Notes: generated by a model from the sequence alone, not told the origin. A DNA stretch of 64,000 bases from Cephalotrichum gorgonifer (GCA_900312665.1 ONZQ02000002.1:2939863-3003862), one strand, 5' to 3'. Counted from the stretch's first letter, positions 41,473 to 53,275 are shown. Numbers and translations: made by a program.

Positions 41473-42400
41473 GGCGGTATCGGAGACTGGAAAATGGGGA
41501 AAAGGAAATCCGGTTTGGGGGAGGGAGGCCACGTCTTGCACGTTCGTTCCCGGGAAGGAATGCGTTGTTACACACACGACGGATGGAATGGCGATACAGG
41601 GTGTGCCACGACTGTTGGGCGATGAAGGTCGCTTCTGTCCTATCAGGCTCGCGGGGTATATTGCTCCCGTCTGTATCGGCGGTCGCGATTGGATCTTGGA
41701 GGCGGGATCACGACGGAGTGGTGTGGAATGTGAGGTCCAAGGCTCTAACGCATGGCATGTCACGCGCAAGGTGCAGTTCCAGCCCAGCAAAAGAGGCAGA
41801 TGACCTTGAGCACGACGGAGATGGAGAACGAATGAACAGATATCAGGGAACACAGTATCGATGTACGGTCGATGTTGATCCGGAGTAGCTATCCCGGGCG
41901 AGGACGTGGACGTGGACATTCAAGAGAGGAAGAGAACATCTTTTTCGCCTCACCTGGCGGAACGAGGAGGAAGAACGTCATGGCAGCCATCCTATGCCAG
42001 CCCCCTGGAGGGTCTAGACCTCAGGGCAACGGTCCAAAACAACGAGCAGAGAGAGGCTGGATGGTCCGGCTAATACTTTCACAGTAGCCAGCATTCTGGA
42101 ATCCAGGATCTGTGTGTCGGGTTTGTTTCAGAGGATCACATCGGCCCAAGCATTGCAGGTGTACAAAGTACTTGTACTAGCGGGGAACCCTGTTGTAGTG
42201 CTTTGACGCATGTGGTATTTAAAGCTCCACATTCAGGTGCACGATGACTAAGGCATGTGCAAAGAGCATCCGTACATACTTGTACCTTGACCTACAGTGT
42301 GGAAACACCTCCATACAAACAATTCATATTACCACCTCGAAATTTCAAGCTCGCCGAGAGCTCCTCGAGCTTCCACCCCGAAAGCCCACCACCTTCCACA
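41473..42400. other. Divergent promoter of DUF6594 and gatB genes
   Basis: About 930 bp lie between two divergent genes. GTACAAAGTACTTGTAC occurs near 42160-42176, the same GTAC-rich motif as before the chitin synthase. The open frame continues on both sides (41919 minus, 42257 plus) but reads as leader. Confidence 0.45.
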
Positions 42401-44260
42401 ATGACGCTGACATCCGTCGCCCGGCTCTCCAGATACCTGCTGGATGGCCACATCTCCCGGCGCGGCTGCCTCGCGCTACAGCGTCCCTGGTACACCACCA
42501 CGCCACAGCTCCAAACCACGCGACTTATTCACACCACCGCCGAGGACTCCCCGCCGACCGCCGGCGCGCCCTCGCGCCCGATCCCACTCCGCAAGAAGCT
42601 AAAGGACGAGGCCAAGCGTCTGAAGAGGGAGGGAGGTGGGAAGAAGAAGAAGGCAAAGACAGACAACCAGACGGTGGACGGGTGGGAGCTCACCGTGGGC
42701 ATCGAGATCCACGCGCAGCTGAATACCGGTCGCAAGCTCTTCTCGCGCGCGGCATCGTCTTTCGCCGATGAGCCGAACGCCCGCGTAGCTCCCTTCGACC
42801 TCTCCGTCCCCGGGAGCCAGCCGCTGTTCCAGGCGGAGACGCTGGTCCCCGCGCTGCGGGCGGCGCTAGCCTTCGGGTGCAAGATCCAGAGCGTGAGCCG
42901 GTTCGATCGGAAGCACTACTTCTGGTGGGACCAGCCGTCCGGGTACCAGATCACGCAGTACTACGAGCCATTCGCGCGGGACGGGAGCGTCACTCTGCTG
43001 GCGAGGGATGGGATCGCGAGGGAGGACGGAGAGGAGGTGAGGGTGAGGATCAAGCAGGTGCAGCTGGAGCAGGACACGGGCAAGACGATGGCGCAGCCCG
43101 GCGGTGAGCAGTGGGTCGACTTCAACAGGGTCGGGATGCCGCTTGTGGAGATCATCACCGAGCCGGACATGAAGCACCCGAGGACGGCCGCCGTCTTCGT
43201 CAAGAAGGTGCAGGCCGTCCTGAACTCGGTGGACGCCTGCGTCTCGGGGATGGAAGTCGGGGGGCTGCGCGCGGATGTCAACGTCTCCGTGAGGAGGACC
43301 GACGACCCCTGCGCTCCGCTCGGGACGAGGACGGAGATCAAGAACCTGAACACCATCAAGGCGGTCGAGGACGCCATCATCGCGGAGCGAGACCGCCAAA
43401 TCGCGGAGCTCGAGGCGGGCGGGACGATCAAGGGGGAGACGAGGGGGTGGACGATCGGCTCGTCGGAGACCCGCAGGCTTAGGGGAAAAGAGGGCGAGGT
43501 CGACTACAGGTACATGCCCGACCCGGACGTCCCCCCACTCATCATATCGCCCGACCTCGTCGAGACCCTCCGGCGGTCCGTCGCGGCGCCGCCGGACACC
43601 GAGGTCGACGCCCTCGTGGGCCGCTTCGGCCTGACGGCCAAGGATGCGCTGTCGCTCATGGCGCTCGAGGACGGTGGGCGCGTGGAGTACTTCTACAACG
43701 TCGTCGACAGGCTCGGCGAGCTCCTCGGCGAGTCGGCAGATCTGAAGTCGTACTCCGCGCTCGCGGGGAACTGGATCCTCCACGAGCTGGGGAAGCTCAC
43801 GTCGGAGAAGGCGGGTAGCGAGGAGCTCGGCGCGGGGATGCTGCATATCTCGCCCGACGGGCGCTGCGACGAGGTTCCCGTCGAAGACCTCGCGGAGTTG
43901 CTGAGCCTGCTGCACGCGAGGCGGATCACGGGAAAGGTGGCCAAGCAGCTGCTCATGTCGCTTTACGACGGGGCTCTCGAGGGCCATGGCGGCGTGGAGG
44001 CCGTCATCGACCAGCACGGCCTCTGGTTCAGCGAGATGTCGCAGGAGGAGTACGCGGAGCTAGCGGATAGGGTCCTGGAGGGGCAGGAGCAGGTGCTGGC
44101 AGAGTTCCGTCGGGCGGGGGGCAAGTATCCGCAGGGGAAGCTGATGTTCCTCGTGGGAAAGATGATGAGGGAGGGGGCGGCGGAGCGGATTAATCCCGAA
44201 AATGCCGAGGCGGTGCTGAGGGCGAAGATTGCAGAGCGGTGTGGGCTGGACGAGGAGTAA
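42401..44260 (+). CDS. PET112: Mitochondrial glutamyl-tRNA(Gln) amidotransferase subunit B
   Basis: GatB subunit of the mitochondrial GatFAB-type complex that converts Glu-tRNA(Gln) to Gln-tRNA(Gln). Single exon, 619 aa. An Arg-rich, acid-poor N-terminus (MTLTSVARLSRYLLDGHISR) fits a mitochondrial presequence. The GatB core begins about residue 105 with LTVGIEIHAQLNT. Conserved blocks include DFNRVGMPLVEIITEPD, GGLRADVNVSVR, EIKNLNTIKAVEDAI and DYRYMPDPDVPPL. The C-terminal helical and YqeY-like tail domain ends at GLDEE. The frame is open 48 codons upstream of the chosen ATG (42257), but ATG 42401 gives the presequence directly and follows CACA. It converges with the Nudix gene, 155 bp away. 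Confidence 0.94.
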   Translation: MTLTSVARLSRYLLDGHISRRGCLALQRPWYTTTPQLQTTRLIHTTAEDSPPTAGAPSRPIPLRKKLKDEAKRLKREGGGKKKKAKTDNQTVDGWELTVGIEIHAQLNTGRKLFSRAASSFADEPNARVAPFDLSVPGSQPLFQAETLVPALRAALAFGCKIQSVSRFDRKHYFWWDQPSGYQITQYYEPFARDGSVTLLARDGIAREDGEEVRVRIKQVQLEQDTGKTMAQPGGEQWVDFNRVGMPLVEIITEPDMKHPRTAAVFVKKVQAVLNSVDACVSGMEVGGLRADVNVSVRRTDDPCAPLGTRTEIKNLNTIKAVEDAIIAERDRQIAELEAGGTIKGETRGWTIGSSETRRLRGKEGEVDYRYMPDPDVPPLIISPDLVETLRRSVAAPPDTEVDALVGRFGLTAKDALSLMALEDGGRVEYFYNVVDRLGELLGESADLKSYSALAGNWILHELGKLTSEKAGSEELGAGMLHISPDGRCDEVPVEDLAELLSLLHARRITGKVAKQLLMSLYDGALEGHGGVEAVIDQHGLWFSEMSQEEYAELADRVLEGQEQVLAEFRRAGGKYPQGKLMFLVGKMMREGAAERINPENAEAVLRAKIAERCGLDEE

Positions 44261-44415
44261 TTTCGGCTTGGAGGGGCGGCGCCTGCTTGGAAGTCAGGTA
44301 TGATATCTCGAGCCTCTGCTCAGATATTCTGTATGATATGTATCCATCTACTGTATTTATAGTATGTTTAAATTTGTAAACCTTTTGTCCTCTAAACGCC
44401 TACAGCCCTCGCGTC

Positions 44416-45441
44416 TTAAGATGATGCCGTGTTTTTACTCGGCGCAAGCGGGACTGGGAGCCGCCGCCTCAGCCTCGTAATCAACTCCAGGTAGTTCGGC
44501 TCGTTCTCCTCCGTGACAATTCCATGCCTCACGAAGAAATCAATCATGATCGCACAGCAATTCGTCTTGAATTTACCCCCCAGCATGGCCTCGAATATCT
44601 CATCCACGGTCATCAGCGTAAACGACTCCACCTCATCGTCCTGCGGCTTGAGAATCATGTCCTCCGGCGTCTGGAGGTCATACACGTACAGCACCACGGG
44701 CTGGATCGTGTCGTTCCGCCTGCTATTACCCATGTAAGACACCATACCCGTGGCCACGACGTTCTGGCGCACGAAGTCCCTGTCCAGCGACGCCTCCTCG
44801 TCGGACTCGGCGACGATGCACTCGAGGGGGGAATCCCCAGCCTTCACGCCTCCGGCGACCGAGGTGTCGAGCTTCCCAGGGTACGTGAAGATCTTTGCGC
44901 TCCTCTTCGCGACCCAGATCTTCATGTCGCGGCCGCTCCCCACGTACGCAGTCATGTGGGCGCCGAGGGAGACGGTGCCGAAGAGGGGCGAGACATAGCG
45001 CTCTAGGGTGACGGGGTAGTTGGCGCCCAGAACGCGGAAATGCTCACTGTGCTGGCCATTGAGTTGAGGGAAGATCTTCTGCGAGAGACAGGCGTCGACA
45101 ATGCGCTGGAGGGAGGCGGAGAAGGCAGGGCCCGGAGAGGCGCCGGCGGAGGTGTCGATGAGGTGGACGGTGCGGTCGGAGTGGTTGATCTTGAAGTCGG
45201 GGGTCCAGGGGAGGCGGGCGACGTTGGAGGGGGTGAGGATGCCGTGGGGGCGGGGGTCGTCGGATAGGTAGAGGCGGTAGAGGGTTGTGAAGTCGAAGTC
45301 GAGGGGGATGCTGTGTGTGTGGGCTTCTGGTTAGCGGGAGAGGAGGAAGCAGAGGGCTATAGAGTGTAAGGTAGGTGGAGGGCAGACTTACTTGTCCGTC
45401 GCCTCGACGAGGTCGAGCAACGTTTTCGCCGGGGCCGCCAT
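44416..45441 (-). CDS. Nudix hydrolase with N-terminal DUF4743 (YJR142W-like)
   Basis: The product is 314 aa from exons 45392..45441 and 44416..45310. The intron has a GTAAGT donor and a GCTAACC branch; the split codon AA+C gives Asn. The N-terminal DUF4743 segment (about 15-130) contains LYLSDDPRPHGILTP and FRVLGANYPVTLERY. The Nudix box follows: GGVKAGDSPLECIVAESDEE, matching G-x5-E-x7-xE-x2-EE with Ala in place of the usual Arg before the first Glu. Yeast YJR142W and plant relatives act on oxidised thiamin diphosphates, so damaged-thiamin clearance is a reasonable inference. It is usually annotated as thiamin pyrophosphokinase-related. Confidence 0.88.
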
Positions 45442-46045
45442 TTTGAGGACGTGGTTTTGATGTTGGGGATGTAAACGGAGGAAGAAGACGTTGCTTAGGA
45501 GAAAGGGGATGGTAACGGATATGATGTCGCACACCGCGTTGAGCCCCACAGCGGGGTAGATACAGTACTGTGGTGAACGGGCGGGAAGGAGTGGGTGGGA
45601 GCGACCCGCTGTTACATCATTTCTCCTGAAAGTGACAGGAACGAATGAGGGTCGCATATGGATTGTGGACGGCCCGTTATTGGCCGGGGAATCTAAAGGC
45701 GACGAAAGAAGATGGAGCACAGAATAGCTCTGAAGATGTCTTCCGAAGATGTACTTGTATACAACGCATACCAATAAAGGCCCAGGCGGAAGAAAGTAGA
45801 ACCAAGGCGGAAAAGGGTACTCTGGCCGCATCATCTTGATTCTAATACGTACATGCCGCAGAAATGCCAAAGCTTCTGGAATTCAAACTGCATGCCTACA
45901 GTAGCTCGTAACTGTCGCGTGAAGAACAGGAACACGTATGTTCCTTGAACTCTTTTCCCCGCCTAACGTACACGACACCAGGGTCCGCCTCACCGTACTC
46001 GAGATGCGCGGCTGTTCCTCTAGATAGACCATTCAGGTCGAGACT
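45442..46045. other. Intergenic between Nudix and J-protein genes
   Basis: This is the Nudix promoter and the 3' flank of the J-protein gene. No gene or obvious element was seen. Confidence 0.45.
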
Positions 46046-46858
46046 CTACTTCGACTCTCGCTCGACCTCCCACCTACCCGGCACATAAGCTGCGAGCGAG
46101 TCTTCCCTTTCCCGCATGAAAAGCTCCACCCTCTCCTGCCTCCCCATCCCCGCCGACGACGCCGCCCTCCCCTCCATCATCCCCGCCAGCTGCCCGTGCC
46201 TGGCCGCCAGCTGCTTTGACCGGTTTTCCGACATGATCTCCGCGTGACTCGCCTGTACAGCAACGCCGAGGCTGATGGCAAAGGCTAGCATCGCGGCAAA
46301 GGCCCCGTGGGACATGTACACCGGCTCCTGCTTCTTCCCGGAGCGCGCGTCATTCCAGCGCGCCCAATCTTCCCACGTCGCGTTCCGCGCGGCGGAGTCC
46401 GCCTCTGCCCGCCACTGGCGGTAGGTCTCTCGCGTCAGGACGCGGGGCTGGGCCCATCCTTCGCCGTGGGAATCGTAGGCCCGGCGCTTAGAGGGACAGG
46501 AGAGGATGTCATGCGCGCGCACGACGAGGCGGTAGCGCTCGGTGAGGGTGGCGGCGGAGAGAGTGGCGGGTGATGGAGCGAGGCAACGGTGCCTATCCGG
46601 GTGGTAGAGCTTCGCGAGCTGGTAGAACCGGGTCTTAGTGTAGGGGCCGTCCTTGGGGATAGAGAGGATGTCGTAGGGTGTGGGATTCAGCATCGTGGGC
46701 CACTCGAGGTGCGAGGCCTGCGGCGGGTCTGCGCGGTGGTGGGCGAGTCGTTTTAGCCGGACGACAGGCTGGTGAGTAGGTGTGAATCGACATGCTGTAC
46801 AGAGGAGTGGAGATAGCGTCTGTGGGAGCGGAGGGCGTAGGAGGACCTGGGGATTCAT
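46046..46858 (-). CDS. Mitochondrial J-domain (DnaJ-like) protein
   Basis: This single-exon gene encodes 270 aa. The N-terminus (MNPQVLLRPPLPQTLSPLL) is Arg-containing and free of acidic residues for about 40 residues, suggesting mitochondrial targeting. The J domain spans about 58-125: TPYDILSIPKDGPYTKTRFY, then KLYHPDRHR with the HPD tripeptide (about 87-89), and an insertion before LTERYRLVVRAHDILS. A single membrane helix lies near 183-201 (GAFAAMLAFAISLGVAVQA). The family (short fungal J proteins with one TM after the J domain) probably recruits a mitochondrial Hsp70 at the inner membrane; this is inference. It is divergent from dhh1. Confidence 0.85.
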   Translation of the reverse strand: MNPQVLLRPPLPQTLSPLLCTACRFTPTHQPVVRLKRLAHHRADPPQASHLEWPTMLNPTPYDILSIPKDGPYTKTRFYQLAKLYHPDRHRCLAPSPATLSAATLTERYRLVVRAHDILSCPSKRRAYDSHGEGWAQPRVLTRETYRQWRAEADSAARNATWEDWARWNDARSGKKQEPVYMSHGAFAAMLAFAISLGVAVQASHAEIMSENRSKQLAARHGQLAGMMEGRAASSAGMGRQERVELFMREREDSLAAYVPGRWEVERESK

Positions 46859-47859
46859 GATGGTTTCGTGGCAACAGCAAAGATCAAGATGGGGTTCCCC
46901 GAAACGAGTTCTGGGGGCATGTTGCCAGCATCCCGGGAAAGGTTAGATGCCAAGCGAGAAGGTTGGGCTTGGAGGGAAAGGAAAAAAAGAATCTGAGTTG
47001 CGCAGAAGCTAGAGGCAAGTGGTTCGATCAAGTGGACATATCACAAAACGCGAAAGCCCGCCAGTTCCGATCGAGCATATCCACCAGCGGCGTCCAGGGA
47101 TGGTGTGACATGTGGGGTAGTACCTATTCCGCTTTACAATTTAGCGCTTCCATAAGGAGCCACTCCCGGTGTCTTCCACACGGTTACCCCCTCTCTATGG
47201 TCACGTGAGAGGACCAGGACATCCCGTGCACGTGCCACCATGTGGACCGATCACTCACAGAGAGAGCGATCACACCGAGCTGCGAGGCAAAACCAAATTC
47301 AATCTTCAACATCGGTCACTCCCACCCCCCGTCGTAGCCTCGCCCCAAATCACCATTTCCAAAATCAACAAACTCTGTTTCTCGACGATCCCCTCAACTT
47401 AACGACCCTGAAAGCCACGACGTGTCCTTCACACCCCATCCGCCATACCATTTTTCCCGTCCAGAACCCACACGCAGAGCCCCATTTTTCTGTGGCCTAT
47501 TTTGCGCCCTGGTCGTCGAGAGATCTCTCACCACGTCACACACAACATCAATCGAGTCACGACGTCAATATCCAAGATTCGTCTTTGCTTCTTTTCATAA
47601 CGAGCAACCTCAAGACCTCGAAAGCCCGCTAGATCTATATTCAGGGCAGGAATACCCAACACGACCCCACGAACGACCTAATCTCCGCACTTGACGTCGT
47701 TTCATTTTCCTTGGTTCCTCGCTGTCCCACGGAAACCTACGCGCATACGATAGATACCCCCTCTGAAAAGCACCCGTCTAGGCTAGACAGCCTCAAACTC
47801 CACACAAACTTCACCCCCAAATTCTCTCTCAGCAGTTTCTGCAGACATCATATGCCACA
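46859..47859. other. Divergent promoter and long dhh1 leader
   Basis: The sequence 47240-47859 is C-rich and A/C-biased (CCACACC-type), with few G, as in long fungal 5' leaders. It likely encodes the dhh1 5' UTR. GTCACGTGAG at 47200-47209 contains a CACGTG E-box. No gene was seen. Confidence 0.5.
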
Positions 47860-49639
47860 ATGACGGACGCTCTTGTAGACAAGCTCAATGCCACAAAGCT
47901 TGGGTAAGACCTCATTTCCCATAGTGGATAGATATGTGCTCCAACGACATCTAACCCATCCAGGGACTCTCCCGCAGCGAGTGACGACTGGAAGAAGACA
48001 TTAAAGCTGCCTGCCAAGGATGGCAGGGTCCAGACAGAGGTATGTTTCCACTCTCGCCGCTCGCCACACCACGGCGCCCGAGTCACCCGAACCAATCTAA
48101 CCGCCCGCACCACAGGATGTCACAAACACGAAGGGTCTAGATTTCGAAGACTTCGGCCTCAAGAGGGATCTCCTCATGGGCATATTCGAAGCAGGATTCG
48201 AGAAGCCCTCCCCCATCCAAGAAGAAGCAATCCCCGTCGCCCTCACCGGCCGAGACATCCTAGCACGAGCCAAGAACGGAACCGGGAAAACCGCCGCCTT
48301 TGTCGTTCCCGTACTCGAGAAGATCAACCCCAAGGTCTCCAAGATACAAGCTCTCATCCTCGTACCGACCCGTGAGCTGGCGATGCAGACGTCCCACGTC
48401 TGCAAGTCGCTCGGCAAGCACCTCGGCATCAATGTCATGGTAACCACGGGCGGTACCGGCCTCCGCGACGACATCATCCGCCTCCAGGACCCTGTCCACA
48501 TAGTAGTCGGCACTCCGGGCAGGATACTCGATCTTGCAGGCAAGAACGTCGCCGATCTTAGCGAGTGCCCCATGTTCGTCATGGACGAGGCCGACAAGCT
48601 CCTCTCTCAGGAGTTCACGCCCGTCATCGAGCAGCTCCTCCAGTTCCACCCCAAGGACCGTCAGGTCATGCTCTTCTCCGCTACCTTCCCGCTGTCCGTC
48701 AAGGACTTCTCCGACAAGAACATGGTCAGTCCGTACGAGATCAACCTCATGGACGAGCTCACGCTACGAGGTATCACCCAGTACTACGCCTTCGTCGACG
48801 AGAAGTCGAAGGTCCACTGCCTGAACACCCTCTTCTCCCGGCTACAAATCAACCAGTCCATAATCTTCTGTAACTCGACCAACCGTGTCGAGCTGCTCGC
48901 CAAGAAGATCACCGAGCTCGGCTACTCGTGTTTCTACAGCCACGCGAAGATGGCCCAGCAGGCCCGTAACCGCGTCTTCCACGACTTCAGGAACGGCGTC
49001 TGCAGGAATCTTGTGTGTTCCGATCTGCTCACCCGCGGTATCGATATCCAGGCCGTCAACGTCGTCATCAACTTCGACTTCCCCAAGAACGCCGAGACCT
49101 ACCTTCACCGCATTGGTCGTTCCGGTCGGTTCGGTCACCTAGGTCTCGCCATCAACCTGATCAACTGGGATGACAGGTTCAACCTCTACAACATCGAGCG
49201 CGATCTGGGCACCGAAATCCAGGCGATTCCCCACACCATCGACAAGAGCCTCTACGTTTACGACAACCCCGAGAGCATACCCAGGCCGATATCTACCCTC
49301 AAGCAGGGGAATCCCGGTCCTCAGAGGGCAACTCCTGAGTCTTCTCAGCAGGCACAAAGCCAGCGACCGCAACAGCAACCGCAGCAGCAAGCACCGCAGC
49401 AGCAGCCTCAACCACAGTACCACCAGCAGCAACACCAGCAGCAGCAGCCCGCCGGCCCCAGCCACAATGGCAATTGGCAGAACGGCGCGATGGGCCAATA
49501 TCAAGGTCAGCCCAACCGCGGAAGGGGACGGGGCCGCGGCGGATACCAGGGCCAAGGTCAAGGCCAGGGTCGCGGTCGTGGCAACCACAACAACCCCGGC
49601 CGGGGTCGCGGGCAAGGACCCCCGATCCAACAAGCTTGA
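47860..49639 (+). CDS. dhh1: DEAD-box RNA helicase DHH1 (DDX6 family)
   Basis: Cytoplasmic DEAD-box ATPase that promotes mRNA decapping and translational repression in P-bodies. Three exons, 47860..47903, 47964..48039 and 48116..49639, give 547 aa. Introns have GTAAGA and GTATGT donors with CTAAC branches. Motifs: Q motif [13 protein letters not shown], motif I AKNGTGKT (92-99), [18 protein letters not shown] (about 196), SAT in MLFSATFP, and [13 protein letters not shown]1-specific blocks include [20 protein letters not shown] and [20 protein letters not shown]. The C-terminal tail after residue 440 is Gln/Pro-rich and then Gly/Arg-rich ([15 protein letters not shown]), the low-complexity tail that aids condensation in this family. 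It is intact and typical. Confidence 0.95.
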
Positions 49640-51856
49640 TCTCACCACCGTCACATCGGCGGCTTAGGTGACGTTTGAGAGTCGCCGAGGTGCCTAAATA
49701 TTGTACATAGCTGCATCTGATTTCACATTGTTTCGTCGTTAGGGGAGAGAGGCCTCTCTTCCCCATCTCGGCCGTCGATATGCGGGACTTCTTTCGCGTT
49801 TGACCAGCCTTGAATATCGACCCCACGTTCTGTACCATATCTCGAGTTCTTTCTGTTTGTTGCTTTCTTCTCTTCTTATTTTCCTCATTTTGTTTTGTTT
49901 GTTACTCTTTTTTCCACCTCTGCATTTCGGGTCATGATTCACACAAACGTTGGGAGTTTTTCTTTTCTACGTTCCGGCCTCAACTGTGGAGGGGAAGGGG
50001 CCCACGGATGGACTTGGGTCTCTTGGACCCTGGACCAGCAGGCGCCCTTTCTGTTTTCCACGATTCTCCATGATGAAACGTCGAGGGGCCCACTCATTAT
50101 GATACCCGGGGGTTATTCTCACACTCGGTTTTTTCCGCGGACGTTCGACGACCTCTTTTTTTTGAGGGAAATGTTCGACCTTCTCCGACAGCTACTGCTC
50201 TTATACAACAACAAATGCAACGATACGAAACGGCCCTTGTTCTCTTCGGTTGCTTACGCACCGGCTTGGTAAAGCCCCCGACGATTTCTTTTTTCCTGGT
50301 CCCGCGTGTGGATACTACGGATGCTACGGATGAAACGGCTGGTGTTGGCATGGTTCACTCGCAGAGGAGGGGTGGGGGGTACGGTGTTTTGGGGTCTGGC
50401 GTTCTGGGGAAAGAGGGTTCATTATGCCGGCTGGAGTTTGTCGCTGGAGGCGACGGCTGGAGGGGAGATAGACGGGCTAGCTTTGGGCTTGTCCAGGAAG
50501 ATGGAGGTGGATGAGAGGCGGGTAGGTGGCGGCTTGATTAGAGCGCCCCCGACGGAGATGGGGGGCATCCGGTGGCTGTGGTATGGATGCTGATGGCGGC
50601 GGGAATTTCTTCACCTTTTTTCGGAGGTGAGAGACCGGGGGAGTATGGCAGTCACTACGGTGAGCCATCCAAGCTACTCCCTCGGCAGTCGATGTGGAGG
50701 TGACGGGTGCCTGGTCGCGCCTGGTGCGGTGGGCTCTCGACGACAACGATTTTCAGCGAGCCTCGCCAGCCGCAACCACGCTTTATACGACGACGGTTTT
50801 ACACGGCCAGGGAGGGTAGGAGGAGGAGAGGAGCGGTAAAGGGGCGGATGAAACAGAAACGGACTTCAATCCGAATCAGAAGGAAAGAAAAAAAACTATC
50901 GAAAAAATTTTACAGGGAGGAGAGAACCATGGGAAAGGAGGGGTCTTATCTGGGTGTTCTCGGACTTTACTTGCCGTCCGTATCCATGTCCATGACCACG
51001 TCACACGTCTACGTCTAGTTTGACTTCGCGTCTTGTGGATAGACGAGGTGGACCGGGGAAACTTGGGCAGATGGTGAGAGGCGCGGCTGAGGTGGTTGGT
51101 TAGATAAGACGCTTTGATTTTCCCTGACAAAATATATTCTCTCTCCTTGAACTCTTCTTTCTTCTCCTCTCTCTTTTATCCAGTCCGTGAGTATTATAGT
51201 TTGTTCGTGGTAGGCATGGGGGGAAGGGCAGAAGACTCTTTGTTCCGCTAGCCTCCTTGCCTCGGAATCAGAACCAACCCAGCACTGGGGGCTGTACGAC
51301 ACATGGTCGTTCGTGCTAGGAGCTCACCCTGCACAGAAGGAGAAACGAGTCTCCACTGTTGTCGCTTGCTTCCGTTCTGGATCCGCGGGGGCCTGGCGTC
51401 TGCCCACGGGTCATGAACGGGGGGTGCCACTTTGGGGAAGGGAGGACTTTGGGATTCGATGGGCATGGTTTCGGTAGGTCGATATGGTTTTAAAGCTTCG
51501 ATGTGCTAGTAGATCCGGAGGTCTTCTCGGACTCGTAATCACGCTTGATACCTCCCAGAACCCCTTGCTCGGCTGTCAGCTCGCGAAGCCTGGAGGGACA
51601 ATCTTGACTTAAACAGGGAACAACCCATAGATATGCGCCTGTATTGGCTATCGAGTTACGCCAGATGATGGATAGACACAGTAATAGAACAAGGGGAGGC
51701 CATTGTCCCCGAAGGCCGCCCACATACCCCAATCCTCTCCTCCCCTCCCCTTCCTCTCTCGTCCCCTCGCGAATGCCAAACTTGTAGATACCAATCTCTC
51801 TCACGCTATGCTCTCTCATAATATGTAAAGTAACTCCCACTCGGCCGTTATCCCAC
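49640..51856. other. Gene-poor region between dhh1 and the Gly-repeat gene
   Basis: The first few hundred bases are T-rich dhh1 3' UTR-like sequence. The rest contains only short overlapping frames. Candidate frames at 50215-50593 and 51490-51972 show no family resemblance. The latter starts within the 3' end of the Gly-repeat gene. Confidence 0.4.
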
Positions 51857-53275
51857 TCACCACCCAGCGCCCGGTCTCGGCCTCGGCTGCACAGGCGTCC
51901 AGTCAGGCTGATACGTAGGATGCGTCCCGTACGCCCCTCCCCCGCCATCGCTCCAGGCAGCCGACCCCGCATTGGAATCCGGCCTCCCCAGCGAGTTCGC
52001 AGAGGGGGGCATCGGGAACATGGAGATGGTGCCTCCCACGCCGAACACGGACGGCGCGGAGTCCAGCGTCTCCATGGAGCGGCCGCTCGCGCGGCGCGCG
52101 GGGGCCGGCACCTGGACCATGTCGGGGTAGTGTGGGGAGTTCGGCCTGAAATCGTCGTCGCCGAGGAGGATGGCGCCTGAGGCGCGCTGGTTGGAGGGGC
52201 GCTTCAGGCCGAGGGCGAGGAGGGCGAGCTCGCGTGGGGAGGCGTGGGTTTCTCGTTGTTTCGCACGGCGGTACCGCCAGAGGAAGATGAGGGCGAGGAT
52301 GGCGAGGAGGCCAACTGCGGAGAAGGGTTAGGTTTATGTTCATAGCGTGAGAGGGTGTGGGTGGTTGTTAAATGGGATGAATGGGTGAGAGTATGGGTGA
52401 GACGTACAAATTACACCGGCGACGATACCACCGACCGGTGGTACGGAGCTGGATCCTTGCGAGGTGGAGGTGCTGCCGCCGCGGGAATCTGTGGACGCTG
52501 GCCCCGAGGGCAGCGAAGGGTTCTGCTCGCTAGAGCCGGGCCGGTCGGGGTTTCCAGTAGGTGACGGCACCCCAGGTTGCAGGACTTGTCCGTCATCGTC
52601 TTCGTTCAGGTCTGTCGCCGAATCTCCACCAGCACTAGGACTTGACGATGAGCCGTCGCTATCGGGGGTAGAGCTTGGCCCTTTTGTCTGCGTCGGGGGC
52701 GGGGTGTTCGCATCTGCCGATGGCCTGTCGGGGGTGGTCTGGTCTCCTCCGGATGAGGGTCTGTCGTTGTCGCTGTTATCAGTGGTGCCTCCGGTGGGTT
52801 GTCCTCCCCCGGTGCCTCCGCTGCTCCCGCCGCTATTGCTCCCGCCACTGCTTCCTCCGCTGCTTCCTCCGCTACTCCCTCCAGCGCTCCCTCCGCTACT
52901 CCCTCCGCCACTCCCTCCGCCACTCCCTCCGGTGCTCCCTCCAGTGCTCCCTCCAGTGCTCCCTCCGCCACTCCCTCCGGTGCTCCCTCCGGTGCTCCCT
53001 CCGGTGCTCCCTCCAGTGTTCCCTCCAGTGCTCCCTCCGCTGCTTCCCCCGCTACCCCCTCCGTCACTCCCTCCAGTGCTCCCTCCGGTACTCCCTCCGG
53101 TGTTCCCTCCAGTGTTCCCTCCCGTACTCCCTCCAGTGTTCCCTCCAGTGTTCCCACCACTTCCCCACCAGTCCCAAGGCCATTTAAACCCACCACCAAT
53201 CCCACCCGTGCTACCTGGCCATGATGGTAAGGATATATCCCCCGGTTTAGGTATCTGTCCCCAGAGCGACGACAT
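51857..53275 (-). CDS. Gly/Ser-repeat single-pass membrane protein
   Basis: The product is 441 aa from exons 52408..53275 and 51857..52314. The intron 52315..52407 has a GTACGT donor and a CTAACC branch; its split codon T+TT gives Phe and completes a membrane helix GGIVAGVIFGLLAILALIFL followed by basic WRYRRAK. Residues about 37-160 are a run of GGSTGG/GGNTGG/GGSSGG repeats, and a Ser/Pro/Thr/Asp-rich stretch follows to the helix. The C-terminal tail of about 135 residues would face the cytosol. The layout resembles fungal wall-stress or adhesion-type membrane proteins, but no signal peptide follows the chosen ATG (MSSLWGQIPKPGDISLPSW). An upstream start exon may therefore be missing. The TGA at 51857 overlaps a GTGAGT donor-like site, so another 3' exon is possible. 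Confidence 0.68.
52810..53165 (-). repeat. Coding minisatellite of 12-nt GGNTGG units
   Basis: The plus strand shows CTCCCTCC(G/A)(G/C)TG and similar units repeated almost without break. They encode Gly-Gly-Ser/Asn-Thr on the minus strand. The nearly uniform CTCCCTCC core makes the region prone to length change. Confidence 0.85.

Noticed and set aside
41473..41919. N-terminal extension of the DUF6594 protein to 41919
   Set aside because: The frame is open, but the added residues look like leader sequence and the downstream ATG 41472 gives a natural start; kept only as a possibility.
42866..44017. 383-codon minus-strand open frame opposite gatB
   Set aside because: Shadow of the GC-rich gatB frame; Arg/Pro/Asp-rich translation without domains.
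45040..45267. Gly/Val-rich plus-strand frame
   Set aside because: Antisense shadow of the Nudix gene's second exon.
49810..50593. Plus-strand frames of 87-125 codons after dhh1
   Set aside because: T-rich UTR-like sequence with hydrophobic nonsense translations and no family resemblance.
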